Positions 16,049 to 23,537 of a DNA stretch of 51,013 nt are shown here, piece after piece. The notes under the pieces are model-generated. The model made no database searches and was not told the origin of the DNA. It was given only the letters and a program-made list of their open reading frames with translations. The position numbers were made by a program, and so were the translations under genes. Origin of the DNA: a virus; IMG/VR virus record IMGVR_UViG_3300032516_000040, positions 1-51,013 of that record. One strand, written 5' to 3'. Every line of letters starts with the position of its first letter. Within the stretch, counting starts at the first letter, position 1.

Positions 16049-16306
16049 TCACACCACCATCTCCTTTGAGTTAGTGTTTAATCTTATACCATCATTGGAA
16101 ACAGTTCTTACAAATGTTGCTGTTCTTTCATCTAAAGACCACCCATCTTCTGAAAGACAATCCAACCTTTTACTTTCAGTAACAATTAATTCATTTTTTA
16201 AACCATTCAACTTTTCAAATTCCATATTCAACATTGTGATTCTCAAATTAAAATTTTCCAATCTTAAAGCTGCTTCTACGGCTAATTTTCTTTCTTCTGC
16301 TTTCAA
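16049..16306 (-). CDS. Small helical protein between SbcC and HNH genes, 85 aa
   Basis: Residues 1-55 form one long Glu/Leu/Lys-rich helix, probably a coiled coil. The end is short and beta-like (SNDGIRLNTNSKEMVV). The start is TTG at 16306 after GGAGGG. The last codons and the following ribosome site share a 20-bp near-identical stretch with the end of the TnpB remnant at 21041 (19 of 20 bases, 16061-16080 against 21050-21069). Role unknown; the position suggests a partner in recombination. Confidence 0.5.
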   Translation of the reverse strand: MKAEERKLAVEAALRLENFNLRITMLNMEFEKLNGLKNELIVTESKRLDCLSEDGWSLDERTATFVRTVSNDGIRLNTNSKEMVV

Positions 16307-16716
16307 ATTTTTTCCCTCCTTGATGAATAAAGATTTTCTAATTCCTCAATCTTATTAATTAAATAAGTTTTTGTAAATTCTGGTTCAATATTCCTAGTTT
16401 GCTCAAGATACAACAAATCATCTAAACGATTGTTAATAAGATATTTATATATCGTTATGAACCCATGATGGGCAGCCTCCTTCCCAAATTTATGATGTTT
16501 CGCACACAGTGCTACACCGTTCTTTACATCGTAGCGTAATGATTTACACATCCTTGAATCTTCAATATGATGAGCATGAAGAAACTTATCCGAACCACAG
16601 ATACTACAAACATAATTTGCCCTACTACGAACTACAAGAGACCACAGCTTTTTACACTTTCTATGCAGTTTTCTAAGCTCTTTTTTCTCAGAAGTTTTCG
16701 TAATTTTTTTAAGCAA
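16303..16716 (-). CDS. HNH endonuclease
   Basis: CSICG, then HAHHIED, then NGVALCAKHHKFGKEAAHHG show a zinc-bound HNH nuclease core (residues about 42-90). The N-terminal part is basic and the C-terminus helical (137 aa). NinG-like recombination nucleases have similar layout, and the gene sits between the two SbcCD genes, so a junction- or end-processing role is possible. It could equally be a free-standing homing endonuclease. The start is TTG at 16716 with no strong ribosome site. Confidence 0.75.
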   Translation of the reverse strand: MLKKITKTSEKKELRKLHRKCKKLWSLVVRSRANYVCSICGSDKFLHAHHIEDSRMCKSLRYDVKNGVALCAKHHKFGKEAAHHGFITIYKYLINNRLDDLLYLEQTRNIEPEFTKTYLINKIEELENLYSSRREKI

Positions 16717-16785
16717 GCTTTTTTAATCCTTATAATTAAATTTTTTACAAACTAGGTCTTGCGCGCGCCAATTCCGTTCATCTTG

Positions 16786-16958
16786 TCATCGCTGAAGAAG
16801 ATTCACAAATATTTGAGCCAAAGGTTCAGGTTCGCCTATTGTGACACTAATGAACCATATCAGAAGACTTAATCCTCCCACTTCTAGAGAAACTTCGTCT
16901 GCGCTACAATTTCCATTTTCATTCCAGATACAGTTTGTCCACAGTGTAACGTCAGCAT
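16786..16958 (-). pseudogene. Frameshifted Cys-rich small gene (DUF1540-like N-terminus)
   Basis: The ATG at 16958 follows GGAGGGAGTC and reads MLTLHCGQ before going off frame. Adding one A to the A-run complementary to 16934-16936 gives CGQNCIWNENGNCSADEVSL, the C..NC..N..G.C.A pattern of small DUF1540-type Cys-rich proteins. A hydrophobic stretch (LSLLIWFISVTIG) and a stop at 16786 follow, making about 57 aa. The start overlaps the end of the sbcD gene. It is either a broken gene or a sequence error. Confidence 0.4.
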
Positions 16959-18007
16959 GACTCCCTCCATTTATCCAATCCTATTTTTAGAAGTTTAGAC
17001 TCATCTAGTTCAGGCTTAATCAGTTTAATATAGCTCTTAAGTTGATCTTTGACATCCATTCCAAGCTTTATGTCACTCCTAAGCTTAATATCTCTCTTTT
17101 TCTGAATATCGAGTCTAACCCTATCCCCTAACAAAGTGATCTGAGGACTAGTAATAATCTGCTCATTACTTGAAATAACCCATAAAAAATCCTTATTAGA
17201 AAACTTTTTAGGAAATCTAATAGAATCGTCTGATGTTTCTATTTTAAAAAATTTTGGAGCTTGCGTTTCTATAAATTCTATATCTTTTATAGATTTATTA
17301 GTATCAAATACCCAAAAACCCTTACTATCTAATCTCTCTCCAAAATCTTTCTGTAATGGTGAACCTACTATTATGAAGTTATCAGATAACATCTGCGCTT
17401 TATGATAATGTCCATTGAATATAACAGTAAATTTATCTGGTAAAAAATCCGCCTTTAAAATATCATCTTTTAATACAAAATCTCTAGAACCAATTTTTGC
17501 TCCTGAAACAGATTGATGACTAAAAAGATACCTATTTTTAGAAGAAGATAAATTTGCAACAGTTTTAACTACTTCTTCTGCAAAATTACTTCTCTTATAT
17601 GGAATAAAACATAAATCAATATCCTCTATTTTTTCTACCGTAGTTTTATCTATAACTGCCACATTTTTTATCTCTTTAAAGGGTTCTAAAATATGCAAAC
17701 CAGTATCTATTTTAGTAAGCTGATCATGATTTCCTGCTAGTAAAATAACAGGAATAGTCTTTTTTGAAAATTCAACAAATTTACTAAAAACCGATAAAAA
17801 TACCTCTTTATCAATTTTCTGAGAAAGCTCTTCAAATAAATCACCAGTATGAACCAGTAAATCGATAGAATTTTCCACAGAAAACTTAAAAATTTCGTCT
17901 TGAACATTTAACTGATCCTCCAGTCGAGAATTTCTTCCACTTGGAAGAATCCGACTAAATTCACGCCATGGATGAAACTGAATATCACTGTAAACTAGAA
18001 GTTTCAA
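16952..18007 (-). CDS. sbcD: SbcD/Mre11-like nuclease (gp47-like)
   Basis: A calcineurin-like metallophosphoesterase nuclease and partner of SbcC. Visible motifs are YSDIQFH (residues 5-11), HTGDLFE, AGNHDQ, and NGHYHKAQ for the two-metal site. The 351-aa length suits phage gp47. The C-terminus is helical, as expected for the capping domain that contacts SbcC coiled-coil bases. It is separated from sbcC by the 16049, HNH and frameshifted genes. Start ATG at 18007 overlaps the upstream gene by four bases. Confidence 0.88.
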   Translation of the reverse strand: MKLLVYSDIQFHPWREFSRILPSGRNSRLEDQLNVQDEIFKFSVENSIDLLVHTGDLFEELSQKIDKEVFLSVFSKFVEFSKKTIPVILLAGNHDQLTKIDTGLHILEPFKEIKNVAVIDKTTVEKIEDIDLCFIPYKRSNFAEEVVKTVANLSSSKNRYLFSHQSVSGAKIGSRDFVLKDDILKADFLPDKFTVIFNGHYHKAQMLSDNFIIVGSPLQKDFGERLDSKGFWVFDTNKSIKDIEFIETQAPKFFKIETSDDSIRFPKKFSNKDFLWVISSNEQIITSPQITLLGDRVRLDIQKKRDIKLRSDIKLGMDVKDQLKSYIKLIKPELDESKLLKIGLDKWRESC

Positions 18008-18198
18008 TTATCCTTAACCTTTTTAGTTATATTCTCTTCCTTCTCTTTTTCTTCTTTAACATAAGGAACTGCCATAATGCGTTCCCAATCCTTATCTGTT
18101 CGACTATTGCTCTTATCTGTGGGACACCATTCCTCTTCAACTTTCTTCTTTTTAGGATTCACTACTAAAGAACTTTCACCAGCTTTAGATTTTTTCAT
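18004..18198 (-). CDS. Small highly charged protein, 64 aa
   Basis: ATG at 18198 follows GGAGGAATCTCTTA. The product is extremely Lys/Glu-rich with almost no hydrophobic core and is probably disordered (KKKKVEEEW, then KEEKEKEENITKKVK). A single Cys and Trp are present. It overlaps sbcD by four bases and the upstream gene by one. No family is recognised. Confidence 0.5.
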   Translation of the reverse strand: MKKSKAGESSLVVNPKKKKVEEEWCPTDKSNSRTDKDWERIMAVPYVKEEKEKEENITKKVKDN

Positions 18199-18413
18199 TA
18201 AGAGATTCCTCCCTCGTTTGCCAAAACAAATACATACAAACTGACTTTAGGTCTCCCTGTATGTTGAGATTGATCCACTTCGGGATTGTTATCAGTCAGT
18301 ACTATATCCTGAACACTGAGACTTTGATCTCTGTTTAATCCAGGATTTACAGAGCTACAGACTTGTGGAGCATCCATAGGTGTGTTCTTTAACTCTCCTG
18401 ATAACTTCTGCAT
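18198..18413 (-). CDS. Hypothetical protein, 71 aa
   Basis: The product is polar (Asn/Gln/Ser-rich, for example SSVNPGLNRDQSLSVQDI) with a hydrophobic C-terminal strand (VSLYVFVLANEGG). ATG at 18413 has no strong ribosome site (only GGGAG about 20 bases upstream). The stop overlaps the start of the next gene. GNRA-hairpin repeat copy 2 lies just upstream of its start. No family is recognised. Confidence 0.45.
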   Translation of the reverse strand: MQKLSGELKNTPMDAPQVCSSVNPGLNRDQSLSVQDIVLTDNNPEVDQSQHTGRPKVSLYVFVLANEGGIS

Positions 18414-18448
18414 AGAATTTACTCTAGCTCCCTAACCAACCAGTTTCC

Positions 18449-18487
18449 CCTAATCCTCACGGTTTAGGCCCTTACGGGTAATTGGCC
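18449..18487 (-). repeat. GNRA-hairpin repeat, copy 2
   Basis: On the minus strand the element reads GCCAATT, ACCC-GTAA-GGGC, CTAAACC-GTGA-GGATTAGG. It is nearly identical to copy 1 (11733-11772). It covers the last codons and stop of the 5' nuclease gene and ends about 36 bases before the next start. Confidence 0.65.
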
Positions 18488-19401
18488 AATTGCCTAAATA
18501 CATGCATCCAGGAATGAAACTTACCAAGCAAAGATTCAAACTGATTATCCAAAAAACATTTTCTGATTTCTTCCTCGCTAACCTTCGATCTCTGAGAAAA
18601 GACTTCGTTTAATAACTCGTCTTTATCCTTTTCTATTAAACAACCTATGTTCATTAGTTTGTAATTTCGTTCCAAAATTGGCAATGTATCAGGTTGAGTC
18701 GCGATGAATTTTTGATTTTTTCTTAGTGAAGTTAATACTTGTGGAATAATCTGTCCATTAACGTACCAATTTTCCCAGCTTCCAAATGTATTAACTAATT
18801 TTTTTGCCGTAACTTCTCCAAAACCTGAAAGTCCAAAAATGTTATCGCCTGAATCTCCTAAAATCGTTTTATAGTAAACAAATAGTTCAGGAGAAACTCC
18901 CGTATAGTCAAAAAAATTAGTTCTATCAACTAGTTTATTCTTACTTGTATGAAGCATAGAACTCCCAAACTCTACGCACTGTAACAAATCTTTATCACTT
19001 GATACCACCAGAGCTTTCTCTTTTAAATCACGACATAACACTCCTATTAAATCATCAGCCTCTATTCCGTATCTAACTAGTTGTTTAATACCAAAATGTG
19101 GCAAAATTTTCTGAATTTCTGAAATTTGAGAAATAATTTCTTTATAAAATTCTTCTGGTAAGGATTTACTCTTTCGATTTTGCTTGTACTCAGGATAGAT
19201 TTCTTTCTTAGCCGTCGATCCACCTCTATCCCAACACACAATTATCTTTTTAGGGTTATACTCTTCTAACAAGGAACGGATCATTTTTAACATACCAAAA
19301 GCAATAGATACGTTTTTACCTGCTTCATTCGATAAAAACAAAACAGAACCCGCTCTCCAGGCAAAATTATTACCATCGATAATTAAATTTTCAAAGCTCA
19401 A
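18472..19401 (-). CDS. 5'-3' nuclease (flap endonuclease / RNase H-like)
   Basis: The FEN family signature is complete: IIDGNNFAWRA at the N-terminus, VCWDRGGSTAKKEIYPEYKQNR (arch region), GIEADDLIGVL, VSSDKDLLQ, and GDSGDNIFGLSGFGEVTAKKL (H3TH motif with DNA-binding GFG). In phages this enzyme removes RNA primers and flaps (T4 RNase H, T5 exonuclease). Because the polymerase at 24631 has no 5' nuclease domain of its own, this gene likely supplies it. Length 309 aa is normal. Start TTG at 19401 after GGAGGAAAC. Confidence 0.9.
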   Translation of the reverse strand: MSFENLIIDGNNFAWRAGSVLFLSNEAGKNVSIAFGMLKMIRSLLEEYNPKKIIVCWDRGGSTAKKEIYPEYKQNRKSKSLPEEFYKEIISQISEIQKILPHFGIKQLVRYGIEADDLIGVLCRDLKEKALVVSSDKDLLQCVEFGSSMLHTSKNKLVDRTNFFDYTGVSPELFVYYKTILGDSGDNIFGLSGFGEVTAKKLVNTFGSWENWYVNGQIIPQVLTSLRKNQKFIATQPDTLPILERNYKLMNIGCLIEKDKDELLNEVFSQRSKVSEEEIRKCFLDNQFESLLGKFHSWMHVFRQLANYP

Positions 19402-19646
19402 GTTTCCTCCTCTGAATCTTCTTCTGAATCCTCTTTGTGTCTAACAGTTCCTAACTCCAAAGGTAAAAGATCTTCTAACCTAAAAATCTTATGTGAATAT
19501 CTACTTGAAAAGCTTATTACCTTAACTCCCAAATCAGTTAGTTTTTGTTGAACACCAGATGACGATATCCCTAAATATAATGACAAACTTTCTACAGTCC
19601 AAAATCCTTGTGCCGGTAATATTTCTTTTTGAAGTTTTTCTTTCAT
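19398..19646 (-). CDS. Small winged-helix-like DNA-binding protein
   Basis: Residues 14-50 (GFWTVESLSLYLGISSSGVQQ, then KLTDLGVKV) look like a helix-turn-helix of the MerR/winged type. A short beta part (RYSHKIFRLEDLLPLEL) and an acidic tail (EDSEEDSEEET) follow. ATG at 19646 is preceded by AAAGGTGACTTTGA. It overlaps the nuclease start by four bases. It might regulate the replication genes or load proteins on DNA; there is no direct evidence. Confidence 0.45.
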   Translation of the reverse strand: MKEKLQKEILPAQGFWTVESLSLYLGISSSGVQQKLTDLGVKVISFSSRYSHKIFRLEDLLPLELGTVRHKEDSEEDSEEET

Positions 19647-19834
19647 TCAAAGTCACCTTTCCTTTCTGAAAGAGTGTTACCCTTCGTGGGTAATTGGCAC
19701 ACTGTTTTTGCAATTCTAACTTTTGCAAAATTTTTGCCAGAAATTAGGCATGTATCACAAACTCCTTTAACTAGTTCTCCTCCCTTAAGACGTGAACACC
19801 CAGTTACATCCATTTCATGCTTTAAACACTTCAT
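19643..19834 (-). CDS. Small Cys-rich protein, 63 aa
   Basis: Begins MKCLKHEMDVTGCSRLKGG, continues GVCDTC, and has one later Cys. C..H, C and CDTC can form one zinc site. The C-terminal codons run through GNRA-hairpin repeat copy 3 (19676-19700), and the stop overlaps the next start (ATGA type). ATG at 19834 follows a weak ribosome site (GGAGATTTTAG). Function unknown. Confidence 0.5.
   Translation of the reverse strand: MKCLKHEMDVTGCSRLKGGELVKGVCDTCLISGKNFAKVRIAKTVCQLPTKGNTLSERKGDFE
19676..19700 (-). repeat. GNRA-hairpin repeat, copy 3 (partial)
   Basis: On the minus strand GTGCCAATT is kept, followed by ACCC-ACGAA-GGGT. The second hairpin of copies 1 and 2 is replaced by an unrelated small stem (CTTT-CAGA-AAG). 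The loop has lost the strict GNRA form. It lies about 30 bases before the start of the 19398-19646 gene. Confidence 0.5.
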
Positions 19835-19876
19835 CTAAAATCTCCAAGTAAAAAAACTGATCGACAGACAAATTAG

Positions 19877-20059
19877 TTACATCTTTTTCCAACATCCATA
19901 TGGCCACCAAGTAGATTCGTGTCCCCGATATCCATCTCTTTTAACACGAATCCCACTTATACCAACATAAGTTACTCTACCTGTTTTAAAAATAGTTCCG
20001 GGAATATAAGCAAGTCCCTTTTTTGTTATTTCTACAGAATCATCTACTTTAATCATCAT
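19877..20059 (-). CDS. Small beta-rich protein, 60 aa (KOW/SH3-like)
   Basis: Starts MMIKVDDSVEITKKGLAYIP with a GGAGGAAAAATATG start. The alternation of strands and Gly turns (GTIFKTGRVTYVGISGIRVKRDGYRG) is like a small SH3/KOW barrel. The gene at 50000-50197 has a similar look (MKLGDEVKISWNGRLGKIV). Ends with an aromatic patch (WWPYGCWKKM). Function unknown, perhaps nucleic-acid binding. Confidence 0.45.
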   Translation of the reverse strand: MMIKVDDSVEITKKGLAYIPGTIFKTGRVTYVGISGIRVKRDGYRGHESTWWPYGCWKKM

Positions 20060-20096
20060 ATTTTTCCTCCTTTCAAAGGTCTGTCGACCAATTCTA

Positions 20097-21038
20097 TCAA
20101 TCTTCTAATTCTTCAGATTCCGACTCTTCCACCTCAGAAGTTTTCCCAGAATCTAAAACCTTAAATCCTTCTGACGTAATTGATAAATCAATGCTCGAGG
20201 GCAATAAAATTGGATTACCCTCTTCATCTACTAACGATTTAGCATAATGATTTTTATAGACTCGCCATCTAACTTTAGCCCCTAACCTAACTCTTTTACC
20301 TCCTTTCATAACATCTATCCATCCTAAACGTTTAGACTGCAAGGTTAGAATAGAAAAGAAATTAAGAGCTTTACCACCAGCATTAGTTTGCCCTCTAGAA
20401 CCAATATTAGAATACGTATAATTAACAATTAAAATAGCAACTGATGGATTTATAAGCATTCTAGCTATCATAGTATTTAAACCCATACGATTGGTTTTTG
20501 CTGCACCACCTGGTTTTTGAAATTCTTTAGTCATATCTAAAACAGAATCTCTTTTAGAAACCGTATTGCCATACGAATCAAAAACAAGTAACAACTTTTC
20601 ATCTGGATAATCCTCAAAATAAGCCGACCAACATTTTAAGGCTCCATCAAAAGCCTCTTCAGTAATCCCTGAAGAAACCGTCATTACTCCCTGTGGGTTT
20701 ATTCCTTTTAGGATTAAATCATTCTGACCAGTTTTACCCTCAGTTTCTACGTAAATTATACCGTACCCCTGCTGTTGAGCACGCAGTATTGCTTCTAAAG
20801 CAAGAGAAGTCTTACCTGTATCTGCATCACCAGCAATCTGCACAATTTTACCAAATTGAAGACCTATAACTCCAAAATAATCCTTCCACCAGTTTGGCAT
20901 TACGACAAAATCTTTTTCATCCTTACTTAATGCAGTTAATGTAGAACCTAAACCAAGTTGAGATACTCTTTGAGAATCTTTCTTTAAGGATTTTTTAATT
21001 TTTTCTATTGTAGAAGAAAAGTTAAATTTTGACTCCAA
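20097..21038 (-). CDS. RecA/UvsX-like recombinase
   Basis: Walker A GDADTGKTS is at residues 70-78. IIYVETEGKTGQND, LLLVFDSYGNTV (Walker B), ILIVNYTYSN and GGKALNFFSILTLQ follow the order of RecA-family strand-exchange proteins. A Glu/Ser/Asp-rich tail (SEVEESESEELED) matches the acidic C-terminal tails that modulate RecA and UvsX. Length is 313 aa. It probably builds the presynaptic filament with the ssDNA-binding protein at 23538 and the SbcCD pair. Start is TTG at 21038 after GGAGGAGGTGTAACT. Confidence 0.88.
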   Translation of the reverse strand: MESKFNFSSTIEKIKKSLKKDSQRVSQLGLGSTLTALSKDEKDFVVMPNWWKDYFGVIGLQFGKIVQIAGDADTGKTSLALEAILRAQQQGYGIIYVETEGKTGQNDLILKGINPQGVMTVSSGITEEAFDGALKCWSAYFEDYPDEKLLLVFDSYGNTVSKRDSVLDMTKEFQKPGGAAKTNRMGLNTMIARMLINPSVAILIVNYTYSNIGSRGQTNAGGKALNFFSILTLQSKRLGWIDVMKGGKRVRLGAKVRWRVYKNHYAKSLVDEEGNPILLPSSIDLSITSEGFKVLDSGKTSEVEESESEELED

Positions 21039-21040
21039 AG

Positions 21041-21244
21041 TTACACCTCCTCCTTTGAGTTAGTATTTACAGGGACTTTAGCAGTTAGTCTGTTAATCCA
21101 GGCTAACTTCTCCTGTCCTTTCCGAGCAATATTGATTGCAGCATTCAAATCTGCATTCACCATGTTCCCACAGCCAGTACAAACAAAATTGCTCTGGTTC
21201 ACTCGACTATGTTTGTCTAGATGACCACAACTAGTTAGTTTCAT
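21041..21244 (-). pseudogene. TnpB (IS605 OrfB) C-terminal zinc-finger remnant
   Basis: The 67-aa frame reads SCGHLDKHSRVNQSNFVC, then TGCGNMVNADLNAAINIARKG. This is the zinc ribbon and last RuvC aspartate (NADLNAA) of TnpB, the RNA-guided nuclease of IS200/IS605 elements. The N-terminal domains and most of RuvC are missing, and the first Cys of the first pair is lost. No TnpA and no clear transposon ends are seen. Its last codons run into the recA ribosome site. It may be inert or may now make a small zinc protein. Confidence 0.75.
21050..21069 (-). repeat. 20-bp near-identical repeat (with 16061-16080)
   Basis: Bases 21050-21069 and 16061-16080 match at 19 of 20 positions. In both places they encode NTNSKE at the end of a frame and contain the AAAGGAG ribosome site of the next gene (recA and sbcC). 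This could be a shared fragment left by a mobile element or simple duplication of a start region. Confidence 0.6.
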
Positions 21245-21303
21245 TTCTTAACTTTTAGTTCTAAAAAGTCTTTTTTCCGTGTACCTTGGCTGAAATTCTT
21301 TCA

Positions 21304-21687
21304 TTACATATCCCTAGAAAATCCTCTATAAAAGATATGCGCATTTTCAAATATTTTTATATGTCCCTTTACCCACTCCTTAACAGATTCCAACTGTTCA
21401 AAAGACTCCCTTATAGAAACATAACCTGACTTTTTAGCAACGTTTATCTTTTTTTCTGTTATGGATTTACCCTCAGCCTCAGAAATAACATCTGCATACA
21501 TAGCTTCCTTTAATGATTCATATTTTGAAAGTTCATCTACCACATCTTTTAAATAAGTAGTTAGAAATGCTTGAATAACTAAAAAGTTTCCTGCTCGTTC
21601 TTTGTACTCAGAGTAACTTTCAGGAGAAACTATAATCAGTTCTAAGTTATCCTGAACTAGTTTTTCTACGTCAGAAAAATCAAGCAA
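21304..21687 (-). CDS. Helical phage protein next to recombinase (UvsY-like candidate), 127 aa
   Basis: Almost entirely helical, with a phage motif EAEGKSITEKKINVAKKSGYV near residues 68-90 and a coiled central helix. Size and position beside the recombinase fit a recombination mediator such as T4 UvsY (137 aa), but I see no decisive sequence match. The start is TTG at 21687, with GGAGATGGATAACTT in front. GNRA-hairpin repeat copy 4 lies in its leader. Confidence 0.4.
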   Translation of the reverse strand: MLDFSDVEKLVQDNLELIIVSPESYSEYKERAGNFLVIQAFLTTYLKDVVDELSKYESLKEAMYADVISEAEGKSITEKKINVAKKSGYVSIRESFEQLESVKEWVKGHIKIFENAHIFYRGFSRDM

Positions 21688-21708
21688 AGTTATCCATCTC
21701 CTTTAGCT

Positions 21709-21745
21709 CCTAACTATCCTTACGGCCCTTATAGATGATTGGCAC
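21709..21745 (-). repeat. GNRA-hairpin repeat, copy 4 (diverged)
   Basis: On the minus strand TGTGCCAATCA begins the copy, followed by TCTATAAGGG and CC-GTAA-GGATAG. One GNRA stem is intact, the other degraded. It covers the last four codons and stop of folE and leads into the ribosome site of the 21304-21687 gene. Confidence 0.5.
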
Positions 21746-22334
21746 AAAGTGACTGAAATTCCTGTCTAACTGCAGCATCTCCAAATATTCCTGTTAAAGA
21801 ACTAGTTATTGTCCAGGAATCCTTCTTAACACCCCGCATAACCATACAAAAATGCCTACCTCTAACCTGAGCTATTACTCCCTTAGGTTTTAAATGCTTA
21901 TTAAGGTAATTTACAATGTCCACAGTAAAAACTTCCTGAAGAACCAGACGCTTTGCTAATATTTCAACTACCCTACTCAATTTTGAGATGCCTACGGTTT
22001 TTGTGCCCGGTATATAAGCACAATTAACTACGTACTCCACAGGTAGCAAGTGATGTGGACAAAAAGAAAAACACTTTATATCCGTAGCAATAACCATACC
22101 ATCATAACTAGAAGGAAATTCTACTTCTGTTATCCCATCAAGTTCTTCAACCTTACTGTAACCATCAAGAATCTCAAAGTAAGATCTTGCAACACGACTA
22201 GGAGTATCTAGAAAATTATCTTCACTTAAATCTATCTTAAACATTTTTTGTAATCCAGCTAAAATACTAGTAACTCCGGATTCAATTTCACACTGTCCTG
22301 CAAACTTCTCCGAGTTCTCTAATCTTTTCTTCAT
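21729..22334 (-). CDS. folE: GTP cyclohydrolase I (FolE), 7-deazaguanine pathway step 1
   Basis: Converts GTP to dihydroneopterin triphosphate, the first step to 7-deazaguanine (and folate). Visible are IKCFSFCPHHLLP (zinc Cys and His), the core GTKTVGISKLSRVVE, and the QEVFTVDIVNYL helix. A second zinc-ligand Cys is in RGRHFCMVMRGVKK. ATG at 22334 follows GGAGGAAA, which makes the protein 201 aa; a frame extending upstream to 22373 lacks a ribosome site. With queE, queD and queC nearby, it supports DNA modification rather than folate synthesis. Confidence 0.9.
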   Translation of the reverse strand: MKKRLENSEKFAGQCEIESGVTSILAGLQKMFKIDLSEDNFLDTPSRVARSYFEILDGYSKVEELDGITEVEFPSSYDGMVIATDIKCFSFCPHHLLPVEYVVNCAYIPGTKTVGISKLSRVVEILAKRLVLQEVFTVDIVNYLNKHLKPKGVIAQVRGRHFCMVMRGVKKDSWTITSSLTGIFGDAAVRQEFQSLCANHL

Positions 22335-22476
22335 TTTCCTCCTTTTTAACCCCGCAAAAACGGCAATAACCATCCTTCCAATAATCTACAAAATAGTCCT
22401 GATCTTCAATAACTCCATTTAAAATTCTAAACACTCTTTCTGGACAGACAAAAATATCAGAATTAAAATGTCTCAC
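22288..22476 (-). CDS. Small zinc-knuckle protein between queE and folE, 62 aa
   Basis: GTG start at 22476 after GGAGTGTA, overlapping the end of queE. CPERVFR and later CRFCG could form one zinc site with the remaining Cys near the C-terminus. The protein overlaps the start of folE by about 47 bases in another frame. Its position in the 7-deazaguanine run may be chance; small zinc proteins are everywhere in this genome. Function unknown. Confidence 0.45.
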   Translation of the reverse strand: MRHFNSDIFVCPERVFRILNGVIEDQDYFVDYWKDGYCRFCGVKKEENEEKIRELGEVCRTV

Positions 22477-23126
22477 TACACTCCTCTCTGATTACCCCAA
22501 AGTAACGTATGCAATCTAGGAGAAAAATTAAATCTTTTTAACTTACAGTAATCAATAACCTCACTACTTAACATAAATTGAGTTTCAGAGGTAACTCCCT
22601 CAGGCATTATCCAAACGCTTTCACTAGAAATCCCTAAAAAACTTATGAGCTGCTCCCACCACAAGTCAGAACTATTTTCATAAACAAATTTAAATCTACA
22701 ATTAGATAATCTTGCATATCTGTTTAAAATATCTGAATCTATAGCCTGCTTTTTAGGAGAACAGCTTATTTTTTTAAATAGATATCCTAATTTAGGATCC
22801 CACAATGTACCATTAGTTTCTAAATAAAAGCTGTATCTTTCTCTCAAGCTCCCACGAAGAATAGTTATTAAACTAAGAATATCCTCCTTTTGTAATAGTG
22901 GTTCTCCTCCAGTAACAACAACGTTAGAACTCTTAGTAAAAAAGAGAGTCTCTGAAATATCTTCTGGAGTAATGAAAAATCGTTGCTGCTCTGCATACAA
23001 CGTATCACAAAATTTGCAACCTCTATTTTCAGAAATTAAGTTACAACCAGAAAGCCTAAGAAAAACAGCATTCATACCAACATCTATTTCACCTTGAACT
23101 GAATGAAAAATTTCAGCTACATTCAA
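22476..23126 (-). CDS. queE: 7-carboxy-7-deazaguanine synthase (radical SAM QueE)
   Basis: Turns 6-carboxy-tetrahydropterin into 7-carboxy-7-deazaguanine. It has HSVQGEIDVG, FLRLSGCNL with C28, then C37-x2-C40 in GCKFCDT (the cluster Cys spaced by an insert, as in some QueE clades), VVVTGGEPLLQ (SAM-binding GGEP) and LETNGT. Length 216 aa is right. The start is TTG at 23126 after GGGAGTAAATT. Next to queD and one small gene from folE. Confidence 0.88.
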   Translation of the reverse strand: MNVAEIFHSVQGEIDVGMNAVFLRLSGCNLISENRGCKFCDTLYAEQQRFFITPEDISETLFFTKSSNVVVTGGEPLLQKEDILSLITILRGSLRERYSFYLETNGTLWDPKLGYLFKKISCSPKKQAIDSDILNRYARLSNCRFKFVYENSSDLWWEQLISFLGISSESVWIMPEGVTSETQFMLSSEVIDYCKLKRFNFSPRLHTLLWGNQRGV

Positions 23127-23150
23127 AATTTACTCCCTTCTTTCCCAAAA

Positions 23151-23522
23151 TTAATCACCCGCTTCAGCCCAAGTTTCCTTATTAATACTATTCTCATAAA
23201 CTCTAACTACAAAATCTAATTTAGAATAAGAATTTTTAAGATGATTGTATATAGAAATAGCCATATTTTCTGCCGTAGGATTAACTTTAATAAAAGGATC
23301 ACATTCATTTAATAATTTATGATCGTACATATCTTTAAGATAAGAAATATCTGTAAAATCATAAAGAATCCCTAATTCGTCAAGCTGACTTGACTGTCCT
23401 TTAACCCAAACACGTATACGCCAAGAATGACCATGAATCTGACTACATTTACCAGTATAATTTTTAAGAAAATGAGCACTATCAATAACTATTTCTGTAT
23501 GAAGTCTAATTGGTATGTCCAA
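23151..23522 (-). CDS. queD: 6-carboxy-tetrahydropterin synthase (QueD)
   Basis: Converts the FolE product to 6-carboxy-5,6,7,8-tetrahydropterin. Zinc His residues occur in SAHFL and IHGHSW, and the catalytic Cys lies in GKCSQIHGH. DHKLLN, NPTAENMA and the final Glu (RVYENS) complete the family pattern. It is 123 aa, normal for QueD. The start is TTG at 23522 after GGGGGGTGTATT. It lies 24 bases from queE on the same strand. Confidence 0.9.
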   Translation of the reverse strand: MDIPIRLHTEIVIDSAHFLKNYTGKCSQIHGHSWRIRVWVKGQSSQLDELGILYDFTDISYLKDMYDHKLLNECDPFIKVNPTAENMAISIYNHLKNSYSKLDFVVRVYENSINKETWAEAGD

Positions 23523-23537
23523 AATACACCCCCCAGA

